Of a DNA stretch of 64,000 bases, positions 23,711-36,200 are shown one piece after another. The stretch is from the NCBI GenBank assembly GCA_002633025.1, contig NMRB01000117.1:372815-436814 (forward strand). The letters run 5' to 3'. The notes under the pieces are model-generated. The model did not search any database. It worked only from the letters and a program-made list of their open reading frames with translations, and was not told the DNA's origin. Numbering within the stretch: position 1 is the stretch's first letter; each line of letters opens with the position of its first letter. The translations under genes and the position numbers were made by a program. Origin of the DNA: Notospermus geniculatus. Its lineage: Eukaryota > Nemertea > Pilidiophora > Heteronemertea > Lineidae.

Positions 23711-26700
23711 ATGAACGGATCAAGAGGAAAGGGATATGCCAAAATGGCGGAGGAAAGCATTGTCAACCTTTACCCGATGAAGCACACTGATTTCAAACAA
23801 CTGGAACGAAAGCACCTCAACCGCGTACGGTTCTCACGGATGGAGGAAGAGTACCTGTGCAAGTATTTGCTCTGGGTGGACAAAATGCATCGGGTGTCCT
23901 CGCAGCAGAGCCGCCCGATCGCTGGTGCAGTTGGCGACATGATGAAGAAAATGGAATCCATGCTACAGCAGCATCCTGCCTTCCCCAACGGACGCCTGTT
24001 AGAGTGTGGAAGTTTCTACGAAGACACAAAGGTTGGGGAGGCGAACGAGTTCGATTATTTGTACGTCGTGCCAGGGCAGGACAATGTTGTGGCGGAAAAT
24101 GTCCAAATCAAGCTGACAAAGCCGGCGAAATCGGACGTCATGGCGAAGGCATTTTACAAGCTTTACCTTTATGGTCGTGTGAATGATGGCGTTGGAGCTG
24201 ATCATGGAATCGGCGGTCCTCCAGGAACAACATCAGCCGCAGCCGCAGCAGTTGTGAGTAGCGGTGCTGAGATCCATGCATGGGAACTTCATGGGAAATT
24301 CTTTGAAGCAATTGAAACGAATCTTCGCACGATGTTCAATTTGGAAGAAGAAACCGACCGCATGGTGTTAAAAAAGGCTGGACCTGCCGTGAAAATAGTT
24401 TTGCTTGTAAGTGCTGATGGAGGAAATCACCAGGAGGGTGTAAAACTACCCAAGTTCGTCAAAATCGACATCACACTTGCCTTGGAAGCGAACACCGACA
24501 ACATGGATTTAGACGCTACGGTTCTTCGGTCATACGCCAATTTTCTCCACTCTTTGGATGAGTTGAAGTGCCACTTTGTCCCTGCTCATGATTACTGGAA
24601 GCTTTCCTTCGCCGCCATGGAGAGGAGACTCATGAACAAAACATCGGCGAGGGACTACAAGGGTGTCTGCTACCGAGCTATTAAGGTATGGGTTGATTCT
24701 TCAAATCAGTTGCCCAGTCAGAACAAGAAAACCTTTCTGTTCGTCTCCCATCCATTTCACACTGAAATGTAGACGAATTCATCAGAGTCTTCATCTGAGG
24801 AGAAGTGACGGACAAGCAAAAAGCAAAAAAGGAACGCGTTTCGTACAGCCATAGCGCAACCAAGCACGTGAATGCGGCTTTCTCCTGTCCATGCCCCCGC
24901 TGCTTCTGAACAGGGACCTTATTCACGAAGCTCCCGTAACTTACGGGAGTGCGCAAACTATTGTCCTTTTGCGGACAACCTATTATTCACTATCAGCCTG
25001 ACAAAGGATTTGCGTACCCTTAAGGCTCGTTTCCACAGACGCGTTTCACGCTGCGTGATGCGTCAAATCTTTTGTTATTTTCCGCCGCTCTGCTTCCAAA
25101 CAATGGGCGAAGCGTCAAAACGCTCACGCTACCGCTTCTGTGGAAACGGGCCTTTAAAGTTCGTGGTGTCGCGCTGTGTGTAACCGACCACGAACACGAA
25201 CGCATAAAAAGCTTTGTTCAGAAGCACTGCAGCGGGGAGCGGAAAGGACAAAGCCTTTGTCGGGTTCGCCGGCCTTTAGAGCGTGTTGTTTCGTCCTTTT
25301 TGCCGATGCTGCATGATGCTGCATGTTGTAAGGTTTGATATCAACTGAAGGATACTAGTAGTTGCGTTCATGCCTCATGGTGCAAGCGTGCTGCTATCGG
25401 GAACCACTGTAGTCTAAAGCGGTCCATCCACGTACAATATTATTGCACAATATGGGGCCCAAAATGGGTGTCATGTGCTTCTGGCATAATAGATGGAAGA
25501 AAGATTGGCAATAATATTGCCCATTTTGGGCCCCACATTGTGCAATAATACTGTACCGTGGAAAAACCGCTTTAGACTTCCTCGAACACAGGTCAGGGTA
25601 CATGTCATTGAATATGTGTTGTGTAAATGTCATGCCTATATATACTACAGTGAAACCCCTCTAAGTGGACCACGCGTGGGACCGGGTCAAACTGGTCCAC
25701 ATGGAGGGGTGGTCCACATAAAGGGGGTTGGCATTTTCGAAATATTGGAGTCCTGCGGTGACACTACCACTTTCACCAAAGATGGATCCCATGTTGATGT
25801 TTAATTACCCCTTCGATATGAGTGAGTCATTCAATGTTGATTAGCTTGACTGAGTTTTTGTCTAGCTTACACCAAAGGTGTTAATTGTTTGTTTATTCCT
25901 GGGACCAACAAAAAGCCTATATGGTGTGAAATCTAGCTTTTCCATGTGTTTGGTGTAACCATGGACCACGCAAATACCTAGATTTTGAATCTTCTGGTCC
26001 ACATAGAGGGGTCACCATGCACTTTGGGACCCTACTTTTGGTGGTCCAGGTCGAGGTAGAGGGGTGGTCCACTTAGCTAAAGGAAAATGTGAAGGATTTA
26101 TTTGGGACCGACAAAAATCGATCCACATAGAGGGGTGGTCCACATAGAGGGATGGTCCACATGAGGGGTTTCACTGTACTTGACATAATTCGTTTGAACT
26201 GTTTTAAAGGGACTCCGAGTCAGAAACACTGTATGAAGACGTAGGCTAAAGGCCGAGCGCCACGGTGGAACCTATTTTCTTGACCTCCAAATACTGTTCA
26301 CTGGTAGCGAAATTGGTCCATCTTGGACATGATCACTACATTTGTCATGGGCTCATTCAGGTACCAGTAATCAGGACAGGGTACCACCTGTCCCACAATT
26401 AGACTGAATTCCACGTTCAACTTTGTCTGTTCTAGATAATACGAGACCAAGTTGACGTGAAGGATGCCCTTGGTGACGGTATTCTCTCCTCCTACCCCAT
26501 CAAAGTGACCCATCTGAAGAAGGCACTCTCTTCGTATTTAAACCAGACTGACCAAGAGGAATGGAGCCGAGAAAATGTCGGACGAAACGTCGTCGAAATC
26601 GCGCGGGCAGTCGACAAGGACGGTGAAAGGAACAACCTGATTGGCCTTTTCCTTCGCGATGACAACATCGTTGCCGAATCAGACAGATCGTACCTTGAGA

Positions 26701-27497
26701 GCCGGAGGATACTGAAAGAGCTGAAGAGACTGACGAGGCAATACAGGGTTCATGGCCTCGTCAATATTATTTTCTGGTTCATAATTTTTTTCTGCTGTAT
26801 TGGTATCATCAGCATAGAAGCCGTCGTTTGGAACGGTACCGACTGGGTGAAGTTTCACAATGACTGCGCTTGTTATCATAAGAGGAACATGACGAAGGAA
26901 CCACCTTTTCCACTAGATGCCACGTTCCTATTTGTCTATTCAGTTCTAAGTTGGTTGTTACTCCTCACAAACCTCATTGCTCTGTGCACGGTGTACGTCC
27001 ACACATACAAATGGCACAAGCCGATTTTCAGGGTCCTGCCAGGCTTGCGCGTCATCTACATAGTCACAACCGTACTGTCTGCTGGATTATGCATATTCGA
27101 CGTGTTCATAGTAGCTGATTTTATCATCGCGAATGGGTGTATTCATCTGGGAGAGTGGTCCACACTGACAATGAGCGCGTGGACAATCCGCATTCTTGCA
27201 GGCTTACCGATTGCCCTGTTACTGATTTCCTTCTTATGCAATGCAAAGGGCTGCAGGGTGTTCAAAAGCTACAATGCTATATTCTTCTGGTGTGAGTGTT
27301 GTTCACAAGGACACCCTCCTTGCAAGAATGTGGAAGTCCCACCCCAGAACGACATCTCGGCAGAAGGCGAAGAACAACCAGGAACTTCCGAAGGACTCCC
27401 TCGATCATTCCCCTCCTTGGTCAGTATCAACCCAGTCCTGAACACATTGTGGAGGCGGGACACCGCCAGCGGAGATGAACTTGACAATGACGCTTGA
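23711..27497 (+). CDS. cGAS-like receptor / Mab-21 nucleotidyltransferase with four C-terminal membrane segments, copy 2
   Basis: Two exons: 23711-24685 (donor AAG|GTATGG) and 26436-27497 (acceptor TGTTCTAG), phase 0, 678 residues. The catalytic set is complete: G100-S101, E113, D115 and D253. An Ala-rich insert lies around 174-182. The Mab-21 C-terminal lobe ends near residue 362 and is followed by a charged linker. Four hydrophobic segments lie near 433-453, 488-510, 530-554 and 572-593. The loop between the first two contains NGT and NMT sequons plus a CAC cysteine pair, which suits a luminal or extracellular loop with the enzyme domain and tail facing the cytosol. Just after the fourth segment is a cysteine cluster (WCECC, then PPCK), followed by a polar tail ending DELDNDA. 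It appears to be the better-preserved paralogue of 4323-7123. The enzyme family assignment is strong. The product, the trigger and the membrane involved are not shown by sequence. Confidence 0.87.
25023..25153. mobile_element. MITE with AGGCTCGTTTCC ends and TTA target duplication
   Basis: The left end (aggctcgtttccacagacgcg) is mirrored by the right end (cgcttctgtggaaacgggcct). TTA is present on both sides (25020-25022 and 25154-25156), as for PIF/Harbinger-type elements. Copy 1 retains a related right-end remnant (tttgtggaaacgggcctttaa, near 5502-5522). Confidence 0.75.
25414..25575. mobile_element. Foldback at the shared intron insertion point (copy 2)
   Basis: Outer ends ctaaagcggt and accgctttag pair. 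Inner arms tattattgcacaatatggggc and gccccacattgtgcaataata pair. It lies immediately after gtagt in the conserved intron sequence, where copy 1 holds an unrelated foldback (5601-5715). The inner sequence is related to 1395-1735 upstream of cGLR copy 1. Confidence 0.8.
25648..26176. mobile_element. 529-bp MITE, CAGTGAAACC ends, TA target duplication
   Basis: Ends CAGTGAAACCCCTCTA and gaggggtttcactg are flanked by TA (25646-25647 and 26177-26178). Inside are several repeats of a tggtccacatagaggggt motif. The matching intron position of copy 1 is empty (5801-5810, tatactactt), so the boundaries and the TA duplication are directly established. TA targets imply Tc1/mariner-type mobilisation. Confidence 0.92.
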
Positions 27498-27861
27498 ACG
27501 AAGCATCTTGAAATATCAAGATCTACTGTAGTCCGAACGGTAGGCCGAGCGATCAAAACCCTTGATGGTTCAAGATGAGGGAAAGAAGTGCAATAACTGC
27601 GCAGGCTAAATTATCGGCTTTGCACGTTATTTCAACAATGGAATTGCTGCGTTGATGGTATTCCTGTTCACCTTAATGATGTAATAACAAGAACCTTGTC
27701 AAATATGACGAACCTTCAAGAACTTTTTAAGCTTTTGGACGACGGATGCAGCTTCACCTCATCCTGACCGATATGTTATCGCGAAACAGTCAAGACGAGT
27801 CACCTCTCCGTTAGTCCGCTAGTTCCAGGGAGTAGAAGGCTTTGTGAATGAACCAGGGGCC

Positions 27862-27957
27862 ACGTTCCCGAAGCCATCGTTAGGTTAACGATGTCGTTAA
27901 AACGGGGAAAATGCATAGCGTAACGACATCGTTAACCTAACGACGGCTTCGGGAACA
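27862..27957. mobile_element. Foldback (MITE-like) element, copy 2
   Basis: Arms of about 37 bp: gttcccgaagccatcgttag and onward on the left, ending ctaacgacggcttcgggaac on the right. One arm-to-arm mismatch (cc versus cg after the aag) is shared with both hairpins of copy 1 at 7488-7583 and 7761-7856. Confidence 0.8.
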
Positions 27958-28278
27958 TGGGTCCAGGACTTTTACAAACCAATCTCTTTAGCTTAGTGTA
28001 CGTAGTGAACTTCAGATGTCGTTCCGTTGGCTGACAAATTCAAGGCAAGGAGGATAGGCGGGACACTGGCTTTTGAGCGCCTCCTTGAGCCCTATTGTCC
28101 ACCCACATGTGAGGTATCGGATAGGAGCCTCATGTGGGAAAGATGGTTGTTGTATATCGCTTCAACAGGCCTCTTCTAGCCATAGGCCTACTTCACCATT
28201 TTTTTAATGTAGTTACCTAAAGATTCCAGCTTTGTAGAAAGCAAATCTGAGTTTGTACTTGGGCGTGCGGGTTCTATA

Positions 28279-28417
28279 TTAATAGGGAGTTTTCGCAAAG
28301 CCCCCGAAACGCCAACGCGCACGTCTATCCTTTTGTTCGGTGCTCGTCGTGGTATCGAACAATGGGTTTGGCGTTCGCGTTGGCGTTTCGGGGGCTTTGC
28401 GAAAACTCCCTAATAAA
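28279..28417. mobile_element. Complete foldback with about 38-bp arms
   Basis: The left arm starts agggagttttcgcaaagccc and the right arm ends gggctttgcgaaaactccct. The arms pair almost perfectly through the aacgcg next to the loop. A flanking AAT on both sides is a possible 3-bp target duplication. It marks the right limit of similarity with copy 1. Confidence 0.85.
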
Positions 28418-31400
28418 GCATTGTTGATTTGTATAACCACGGTAGGCTCAGCACATATCATTCGTGACGCGAGACTAAAAATGCCTGTGTGTTGTCCATT
28501 CAATGAATGAATAAGTCGTCAAATATTGATATACCCCGCCAAAGAAGCGACTCGAAATGTAAACCAGAAGTTTACCTACTAAATGTTGAACAAGAACAAC
28601 TTAGTTTTCTTCTGGTTTCGGCTATTCATGTGCAGGTATGCAGTAGAAGTGGCTTGCACGACCTACATATCATGCACACAGACGAACGTGACCCTGGACA
28701 ACGCCCCTGCCGGTGTAGTCTTGGGAACCAGCAGCCTGTCAGAGAATAAAGGGGACATCCCTGCTGGTACATGGTTACCGTACCACTTTTAAGACACTTT
28801 TGGATCGATCACAGTTTGCTCGACCTAGCCTTGAAGAGGTCGAAGCCCCGACAGAACTTTCATGCAGGTCGTGACGGAGAAATCGAGAGGTGACTTAATG
28901 CAGTTCCACTGCTTGGGCCATTCAAGGCAGCCTCAATTTTGGCCAATGGGGGAATGGAGTGATGTCGGACAAGGTAAGAATTCGCCATAGACCTGCTCCA
29001 TTGCTTGCACGTTCATTCCTGTGAACAAATACTATTGAACACCAGATGTTCTCCTGGAAAGGAAAAGGGTGCGGTCCCGCCAAAGCCCACGATACCTCTG
29101 TTTACGGTGACCTGCATGTCCTTCGCTTGGTTTCAAGGACACTTTCACCTCCTCTTCAACAAGAACCATGTCAAGAGATCTGATAATGGCTGGTACTTTC
29201 GGTACACATTTCATGCACACATCTGCAGGTCAGGTCTACTCTGCTCAGTGAAACTAGGACCAATCTCTCATGGAGGTGGCGTTCGAAAGGACAGCTGACT
29301 GTAAGTGGCTGTATCATCGTATTACCAAGTAATACGGGTGTACAGCCCGGCTGGAGTGGGCACCAATATGGACTGACTGAAGAATTTCAGATTTGTCTAT
29401 TTTTTGAGGGAGCCGAATATTTGTACTTTGAACGCGTGAACTTCCGAAAATAATTCTTGATATTGCAGTGCGGTTTACATTTGCAACATTCCTAACAAGA
29501 TGTTGCTTCGTTGCCAGTTCGCATCGGAATCTCCGGCGTGGACTTCATCGCCAAAACAGCACCTAATCATGGTCGGTATTAAACCACCGCTTTTTGTTAT
29601 TTCAGTGTTCACTTTTTCCTCAGAATGTTTGTATCTGCTGATCCCTTCCATGGTGTTGACTTCTGGGCCCACCACCATAGGCTCGTCTTCGAATGGTTCC
29701 AACCAGTGAGGTGACGACGAATTTTCTTTTACGTCCAGTACGTCAAGGCGTCTCTCCACGTGAGAGAGTTTTTCTCGCACATGTTGGCTCTCTACGGGCC
29801 ACCACTCAGCAGAAGAAAACGGCTGTCGCTCTGTGTCGTTGGTCTTACGACTTGGTCGGAAGGAATGGTGAATTGCTCAGTGAGAACCAGCTCGCGCGAT
29901 AAACCTCTCATGTGGCGGAGCGCCTTCGGACTGATTTTCAGCCTAGGTTTTTGTCAAGAAGTCGCTGCTTCATTGCATATAGCTTCGTTGGGCCGATTTC
30001 GTCTTCTACAAGATGAGAGCTGGAACAAACTAACAAACTCATCATCGCATTGGCAGCAATCCTCGATATTGCCGCTTTTCATTTATAGCCTTGGCTCGCA
30101 GATCTACACTACGATCTGATTGCATTGTTAATCGAAAGCTAATAGAGTAAGAGGCAATGTTTATTCACATTACAATATGAACAGACAATTTAATGCCTGC
30201 TTAAATGATGCTCATATTGTCAGAATTCATGTCGGTCACATCTCCATTGTGGCGCGGACAAGAGGAGACATGAGCAGAGATAATGCCGCATACGGCTCGG
30301 GGGTAGAGCGGCATTAAAATTTTGCCAGCTTAGACCGTTCGGCACTCTCAGTTTTTCACTGAACAACGTATACCGCGGGGTGGTGCCGAATAGGCCTACT
30401 GATGAGCAACAGCGACTTTTTTGGACTACGTCCTGTGATGTCGTATCGAACGGAGCACTCAGAGGTAAGTTGTTCGCGTTGGAATAAAATTGGAAACTTC
30501 CTACAGAATTTGCCGAATGATATTTTCCTTTTGTGGGAAACCTGGATTCGCATGAGACAGAATGACAACTTCAGACAGAACGAATCAATAATCGATCATC
30601 GATAAGTTGTTTGGTGAATTTTTCAACTTTCTTTCTTAACAGCCATGACATGCATGACGTTCATCGAAAAAAATGCTTTCTAGCATCTTCATCGAACTTA
30701 TCGGCTTTATATAATTGAGCGGTGCATTAAGTATCGCCAAACAAACATCACTCTTCCAGCAAATATTCTGGCTAAATCACTTTCGGAGCGAGCTGCAAGC
30801 AGCTCATCTGGGATACTAGATTCTGTGACCTTCACTCTAATTTCGGAAAAAAACTTTTTTCTAGCATGCATCCTTACATCGCTGGAACTATTCAAAAGTT
30901 ATCGATTTGACGAGGCGAATCAATGCACCGTGAAAAATACTACATTATGAGATGTAGAGCTGAAGCATCAAAAGCTTTGAAGCATTTATCTACACAAAGC
31001 CTTTTTCCAAATAGGATGGGTTGTTCATCTATAGGCCTAGACAAAGGCCCATGGGCAATGATCGATTTTCAATCCCTACTGAATGCAGAGCCAAACATCT
31101 GTAGGGCTTACACAAACAATCAAAATTTGAAATCACATTATTTGACAGCTATTCAATTTGTTAGGTGAACGTTTTGTAGTTAGATAAGTTGGCTCCAAAA
31201 TGAAGCTTTCTTAATAAAATATGTCCTAAATAAGCCTAGCATTCGCGAAAAAAGAAAACGTTCGATCATTAATGTTTGCCTAAGACATTTCGCAACGAGT
31301 TTTGATTTATTTCTTGGTGATCAGATAAAAACGTTTCGTGTGCTAGTCCCCGTCCCGTGTGGGTGAATGAGTTAATCATATTCGTGAATTTCTGGTGTAT

Positions 31401-31861
31401 TTTACACCCATGTCATGCACATTTCCTATTTCGAAGGAGAACTGGTTCGAGTGCGTTTGCAAATTAGTAAAAAATATCATGTCCTTTAAATTTGGAGTAC
31501 CCTCGATGTGTGCGCATGGCGATGCGCAATGGTCTGCAGCGGTAGAGGTGACTGTGAAGTGTTGGGGTCAGTCAGTTCGGTATTGATAAAGTATGGCGAA
31601 TCGTATCTTGCAATGTGTACAATGTGCAAAATTTTGACATATTGCTACTTGACAACAAAAGACGAATCCAAGGCCAAACCCCCCATCAACCACGAGAATA
31701 TTTTAGCGATTCGTTCGCTTTTTGTGCTGTCATCTTCGAGTGCCAGAGTTGAACATTCCAGTCAAGTGTAACGACAGAGCATGAAGACAATGGAAAGTTA
31801 AGAAGCTGGGTATAGATACGAATACCCAGACCTGAATGACTTCCCTTCAGCTGTATGCACC
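28418..31861. other. No gene recognised
   Basis: Moderately GC-rich with several ORFs of 60-120 codons on both strands (for example 28507-28792, 29475-29780 minus, 29760-30119). None shows a known motif or consistent splice structure. A possible donor (gacaag|gtaaga, near 28974) is isolated. Confidence 0.4.
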
Positions 31862-32085
31862 ATGATGTTATGAGAACAATCACAATTTTCTATAGAGTAC
31901 CATGATGTCATGAAGACAACCACAATTTCTATAGAGTACCATGGTGTCATGAGAACAATTACAATTTTCTATAGAGCACCACACGATGTCATGAGAGCAA
32001 TTACAATTTTCTATATAGAGTACCATGATGTCGTGAGAATAATTACAATTTTCTATAGAGTACCACAATGTCACGAAAAAAAAAA
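31862..32085. repeat. Tandem array, about 40-bp unit
   Basis: About five units of atgagaacaattacaatt / ttctatagagtaccatgatg. The unit recurs at the start of the second large copy (32627-32745). Confidence 0.9.
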
Positions 32086-33291
32086 TTTTCTACAGAGTCC
32101 AAATCCTCTGAAAGATATTTCTTTAGTTTTTTTATGACTTCTGAAGAAAGTTGTTTGAAACTTCCCACGAACGCAAGGAACAGGAGATCCCTATCCACTG
32201 ATAAAAATTTTAAAGTAAAATTCGTCAGAAATACAGAAGTAAATCGATGGTACCTTTACAAAGAGGAAATTTTCCCGCGAGGACCTCCTTTATTTCTAAC
32301 ATGTACCAAAGTTACGTATTTCACCAATGTGATCATACATGGGCGTACAAGAGGGAACTGATCGTAGCATCGCGGTGTACCATAAAACGCGTTTGGGATA
32401 CAGTATGTACACTCGAATACTTTAAAATTCAAATAATTACGTACAAATTTCCAAGTGACTGAGACCTGTACACGTTGGTGAAAACGAAGCAATGGCGACC
32501 CATTACCCTCAATAGCCCCGCCCCTCATCATCATATTCTTGCTTTCTCTCATTCGCCCTCAACTTAATTCAAATGTTGATACCAAGTCGGAGAGCCACCA
32601 TAACGAGGCTGGCGTATTGAAAGCGNATTACAATTTTCTATAGAGCACCACGATGTCATGAGAACAATTACAATTTTCTATATAGAGTACCATGATGTTG
32701 TGAGAACAATTACAATTTTCTATAGAGTACCACAATGTCACGAAAAAAAATTTTCTACAGAGTCCAAATCCTCTGAAAGATATTTCTTTAGGTTTTTTAT
32801 GACTTCTGAAGAAAGTTGTTTGAAACTTCCCACGAACGCAAAGGAACAGGAGATTCCCATCCACTGATAAAAAATTTTAAGTAAAATTCGTCAGAAATAC
32901 AGAAGTAAATGGATGGTACCTTTACAAAGAGGAAATTTTCCCGCGAGGACCTCCTTTATTTCTAACATGTACCAAAGTTACGTATTTCACCAATGTGATC
33001 ATACATGGGCGTACAAGAGGGAACTGATCGTAGCATCGCGGTGTACCATAAAACGCGTTTGGGATACAGTATGTACACTCGAATACTTTAAAATTCAAAT
33101 AATTACGTACAAATTTCCAAGTGACTGAGACCTGTACACGTTGGTGAAAACGAAGCAATGGCGACCCATTACCCTCAATAGCCCCGCCCCTCATCATCAT
33201 ATTCTTGCTTTCTCTCATTCGCCCTCAACTTAATTCAAATGTTGATACCAAGTCGGAGAGCCACCATAACGAGGCTGGCGTATTGAAAGCG
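31958..33291. repeat. 0.67-kb direct duplication around a single N
   Basis: 31958-32625 and 32627-33291 are nearly identical and abut at a single N (32626). Shared landmarks include ggtacctttacaaagagg and gaggctggcgtattgaaagc. The N at the junction makes an assembly artefact (two haplotypes placed in series) a serious possibility. Confidence 0.92.
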
Positions 33292-36200
33292 CCAATTATA
33301 GCCAGACTGACCCAAAATTGTCTTTAGTACTTTCATTGTTGTATTGCGGACTTTTAGCCAGTGGAGGCAGACATGGAACTTAGAATTGTGTGGAAATCCA
33401 AATTGGATAATATCTCATGGTCAGGGTTTGTACCAGCTTTGCATGATGTGATATTTACGCATGCGCAGTAAGTGTCCACTTACAGCAATAGAAATTCAAA
33501 TAGAGTTGTGAAATACCATCGTTGCATGTTGCTGGAAGTAAGTTCTGGCACATGCAATTTTGACGGATTGTAGGTCCAGGTTCTGAACCCCACCTTCGCC
33601 TGGTGCACCCAGCTTCAAAATCAGGATTCCGACGGAGATGAAATGAATAGGATTGTTTGGCAATAGGCCCTATCATTGCCAATTTCACGGAGATAAATCT
33701 TTGAACGTTACCAGATGTGGTAAAATGGTGTATTTTGGTTTAAGCAATATCATGGCATCTCAGTAGACAAAGAACTATCTTATACGTCATCGTTATTTCA
33801 AGCCGACGAGACGAAATCGGACGTCGGAGCTGATGCTTCTGCGGGATGACTTCATACAGTCTATTTTCATTTTTATTCGCAGAAGCAGTAAAAAGGAAAC
33901 ATGCCGAACATTCAACCATGGGAACGGACATCTCAAGTTTGCATGGCCGTGCTGAACGCTTTGGCCCAAACTTTCGGGATCATACGAGCGTGTGACTGGA
34001 TAGCCCACTTTGGGCCGATACTTCGTCTGGTGAGTCAACCATAGTTTGTTCTCGTATGTTCTACACAGACTGTCCGTCTCAAGAGGGTGGTAAGTATACT
34101 TGTTTCCTAGCAGAGGAACTGCGGGTAACTTTTGAAGCCTTTGTCAGAAAATGGAAAAATGTAACGACTTTGCATTCTAATATACTACATGTATTCGTAC
34201 AGCGCAACCCTGTATTCGTACTACGTTCCATGAAAAAAAATCGCCCAAAAGGACTGGCATGGTTCAAATGACGCCATGATGCGTAGTTCGATCAGATATG
34301 AAACTACGTAGTTCGTCATGATCACATATGGTTGAACTGTCAACCAGGGGCCTGTTTCATAAAGTGACTTGAAGCTAATGATACCTTTAACCAAATGGAA
34401 AATGCATTGAGTTAATGGTACCATTTAGCTTAAAGTCACTTTATGAAACAGATTTACAAAAATTTTCGTATATGCATGCAGTCCCACAAGACTCACCCTA
34501 GGCCCTATACTGGTGTCAAAATTCATCGAAAGTTTTCAGATTACCGCGCTACGCCAAATGACCTGTAAGTATCAGAGAAAGCATCATTTAGATATTTTTT
34601 GGAGAAAGCTACGCCATTTTCAAAAACACTTTTGCCGTAAAGTAATTTGGGAGAATGCTCTTACCAGAGGAAATTGTCTGCTCATTAGCTATTGCCCAAA
34701 GTACGCTGTCGTTCACGAAGAACGTATAGTACATGAAAAATAAAAATTACGAAATCCAGGCTGCGACGTACAATTTATACCGCCTATAGCCTTTTCAAGA
34801 CACAATGAGATTAGTGTGGATAGGGGGTATGTTACAGACAAATTTTCCGAACTCATATCTTCAGAGTCCTCTGATAGAAATGGAAAAGATTACCATATCG
34901 CTCTAATTCAAATTGCGTCACTCAATACACATTTGAAGCCTTTTTTGTTAGGAACCAAGGGAATGGCTGAAGTTCATGACCGTCGCTGTGCGGGTTCGAC
35001 GAAGTCCCCCTACATTTAAACTTAGTCCATGACAATTCTTGGGAGTATTTTTGAAAATGCAGTTGCGTACTGACCGTGGGGTCAAAATGCAATGCATTTT
35101 CGAACGCTTTTTTCACTATACTGGATGTTCTCGTGTCTAACCTCTGCCAATGTCGCTACTTAATAAAATGAACGATACTTCGTAAAGTCGATTAATCCAA
35201 AAACTGAATTGAACATTTTTTGGTCGAATATGATATTTTCTAACGAAAAAAAATATCATTTTTGATTTTAGATTACACAAGTGTGCAAAATCAGTCGTTG
35301 AGGAAAGGCGGATCCAGTAGGCCTATAGTATACGAAATATCACATGCGTTGCAAAACCCATTGCACTCTAGTCCGGTGCAATAGATTACAGATTCGAAAG
35401 CAACCCAAACTGTCCGGGGATTGCTTTTCTCAGAGTGATATATTACTTGCAAATCGGTAACAATTTTGTGGAAAAAAATCAAATCAGTGTTAAAAAAGGT
35501 GTACCAATCAAGCTGCAACATACCATTGTCGACATCATTGTACAAGTTCATGCTAAACCTGAACAAATCTGTACCCTGCAACACATTATCGTATACCGAC
35601 TGACAAAATTGTGATTGAGTGTAATTAGACACGTCAATTACGGCAAGTTTTACTTATAAGGTAGACACGAAATAGACCTAATTTTGATATTGGCCTTAAC
35701 TATTTCTAACTACCAGATTCCAGTTCTTGCTTATGTAGGTATATACAGCATGCGTAATGAGTGGTCCATAGGCCTACCGAAGTAAAAATCCGCAGTTTTA
35801 CAAGAATATACATGTAGTATTGGAGGGTGATTATCGTTGTTAATATTGAGGTTACTCCTTCGTTTCTAGGACACCGACCACCAGGATCCAACGTCCGAAA
35901 TTAAGATTGCTTCCACCAAATCCACGTTTCTTTGCTCTACATTAATCAAATTTTATAGGCCTATAAGTACGTGTATATAAGTATCAAAAGCCATCAAATA
36001 TATCAAGATATCTTCACCTACACCTTACAAAAAAGCGGGCCTCCATGTGGTATATTTCCGAATTTACAATCAAAATTGTCCAGAAGACGAATTCTTGTCG
36101 GAATACAACAAGTTCGTGGCACCTTAATAGTACACCACATTTTGGTAGGACTGGTTTCAAAGCCCTAACGATTTGGAAGAGCAGATTCAGGAGACTCAAC

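Larger units (their letters stand above)
24686..26435 (+). other. Intron of cGLR copy 2, enlarged by insertions
   Basis: A 1750-bp GT-AG intron, against 764 bp in copy 1. The extra length comes from three foldbacks (25023-25153, 25414-25575, 25648-26176) and about 300 bp of unassigned sequence around 24880-25340. Confidence 0.85.
19734..28382. repeat. Segmental duplication, copy 2
   Basis: Second copy of the 8.3-kb unit, in direct orientation. It is longer than copy 1 mainly because the cGLR intron (24686-26435) gained about 1 kb of foldback and other sequence. Its right end of similarity falls inside the right arm of a foldback (28279-28417) that is complete here and truncated in copy 1. 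Confidence 0.95.

Noticed and set aside
31868-32085. Short regular repeats considered as a CRISPR array
   Set aside because: The 40-bp units are contiguous tandem repeats without unique spacers, in an animal genome.
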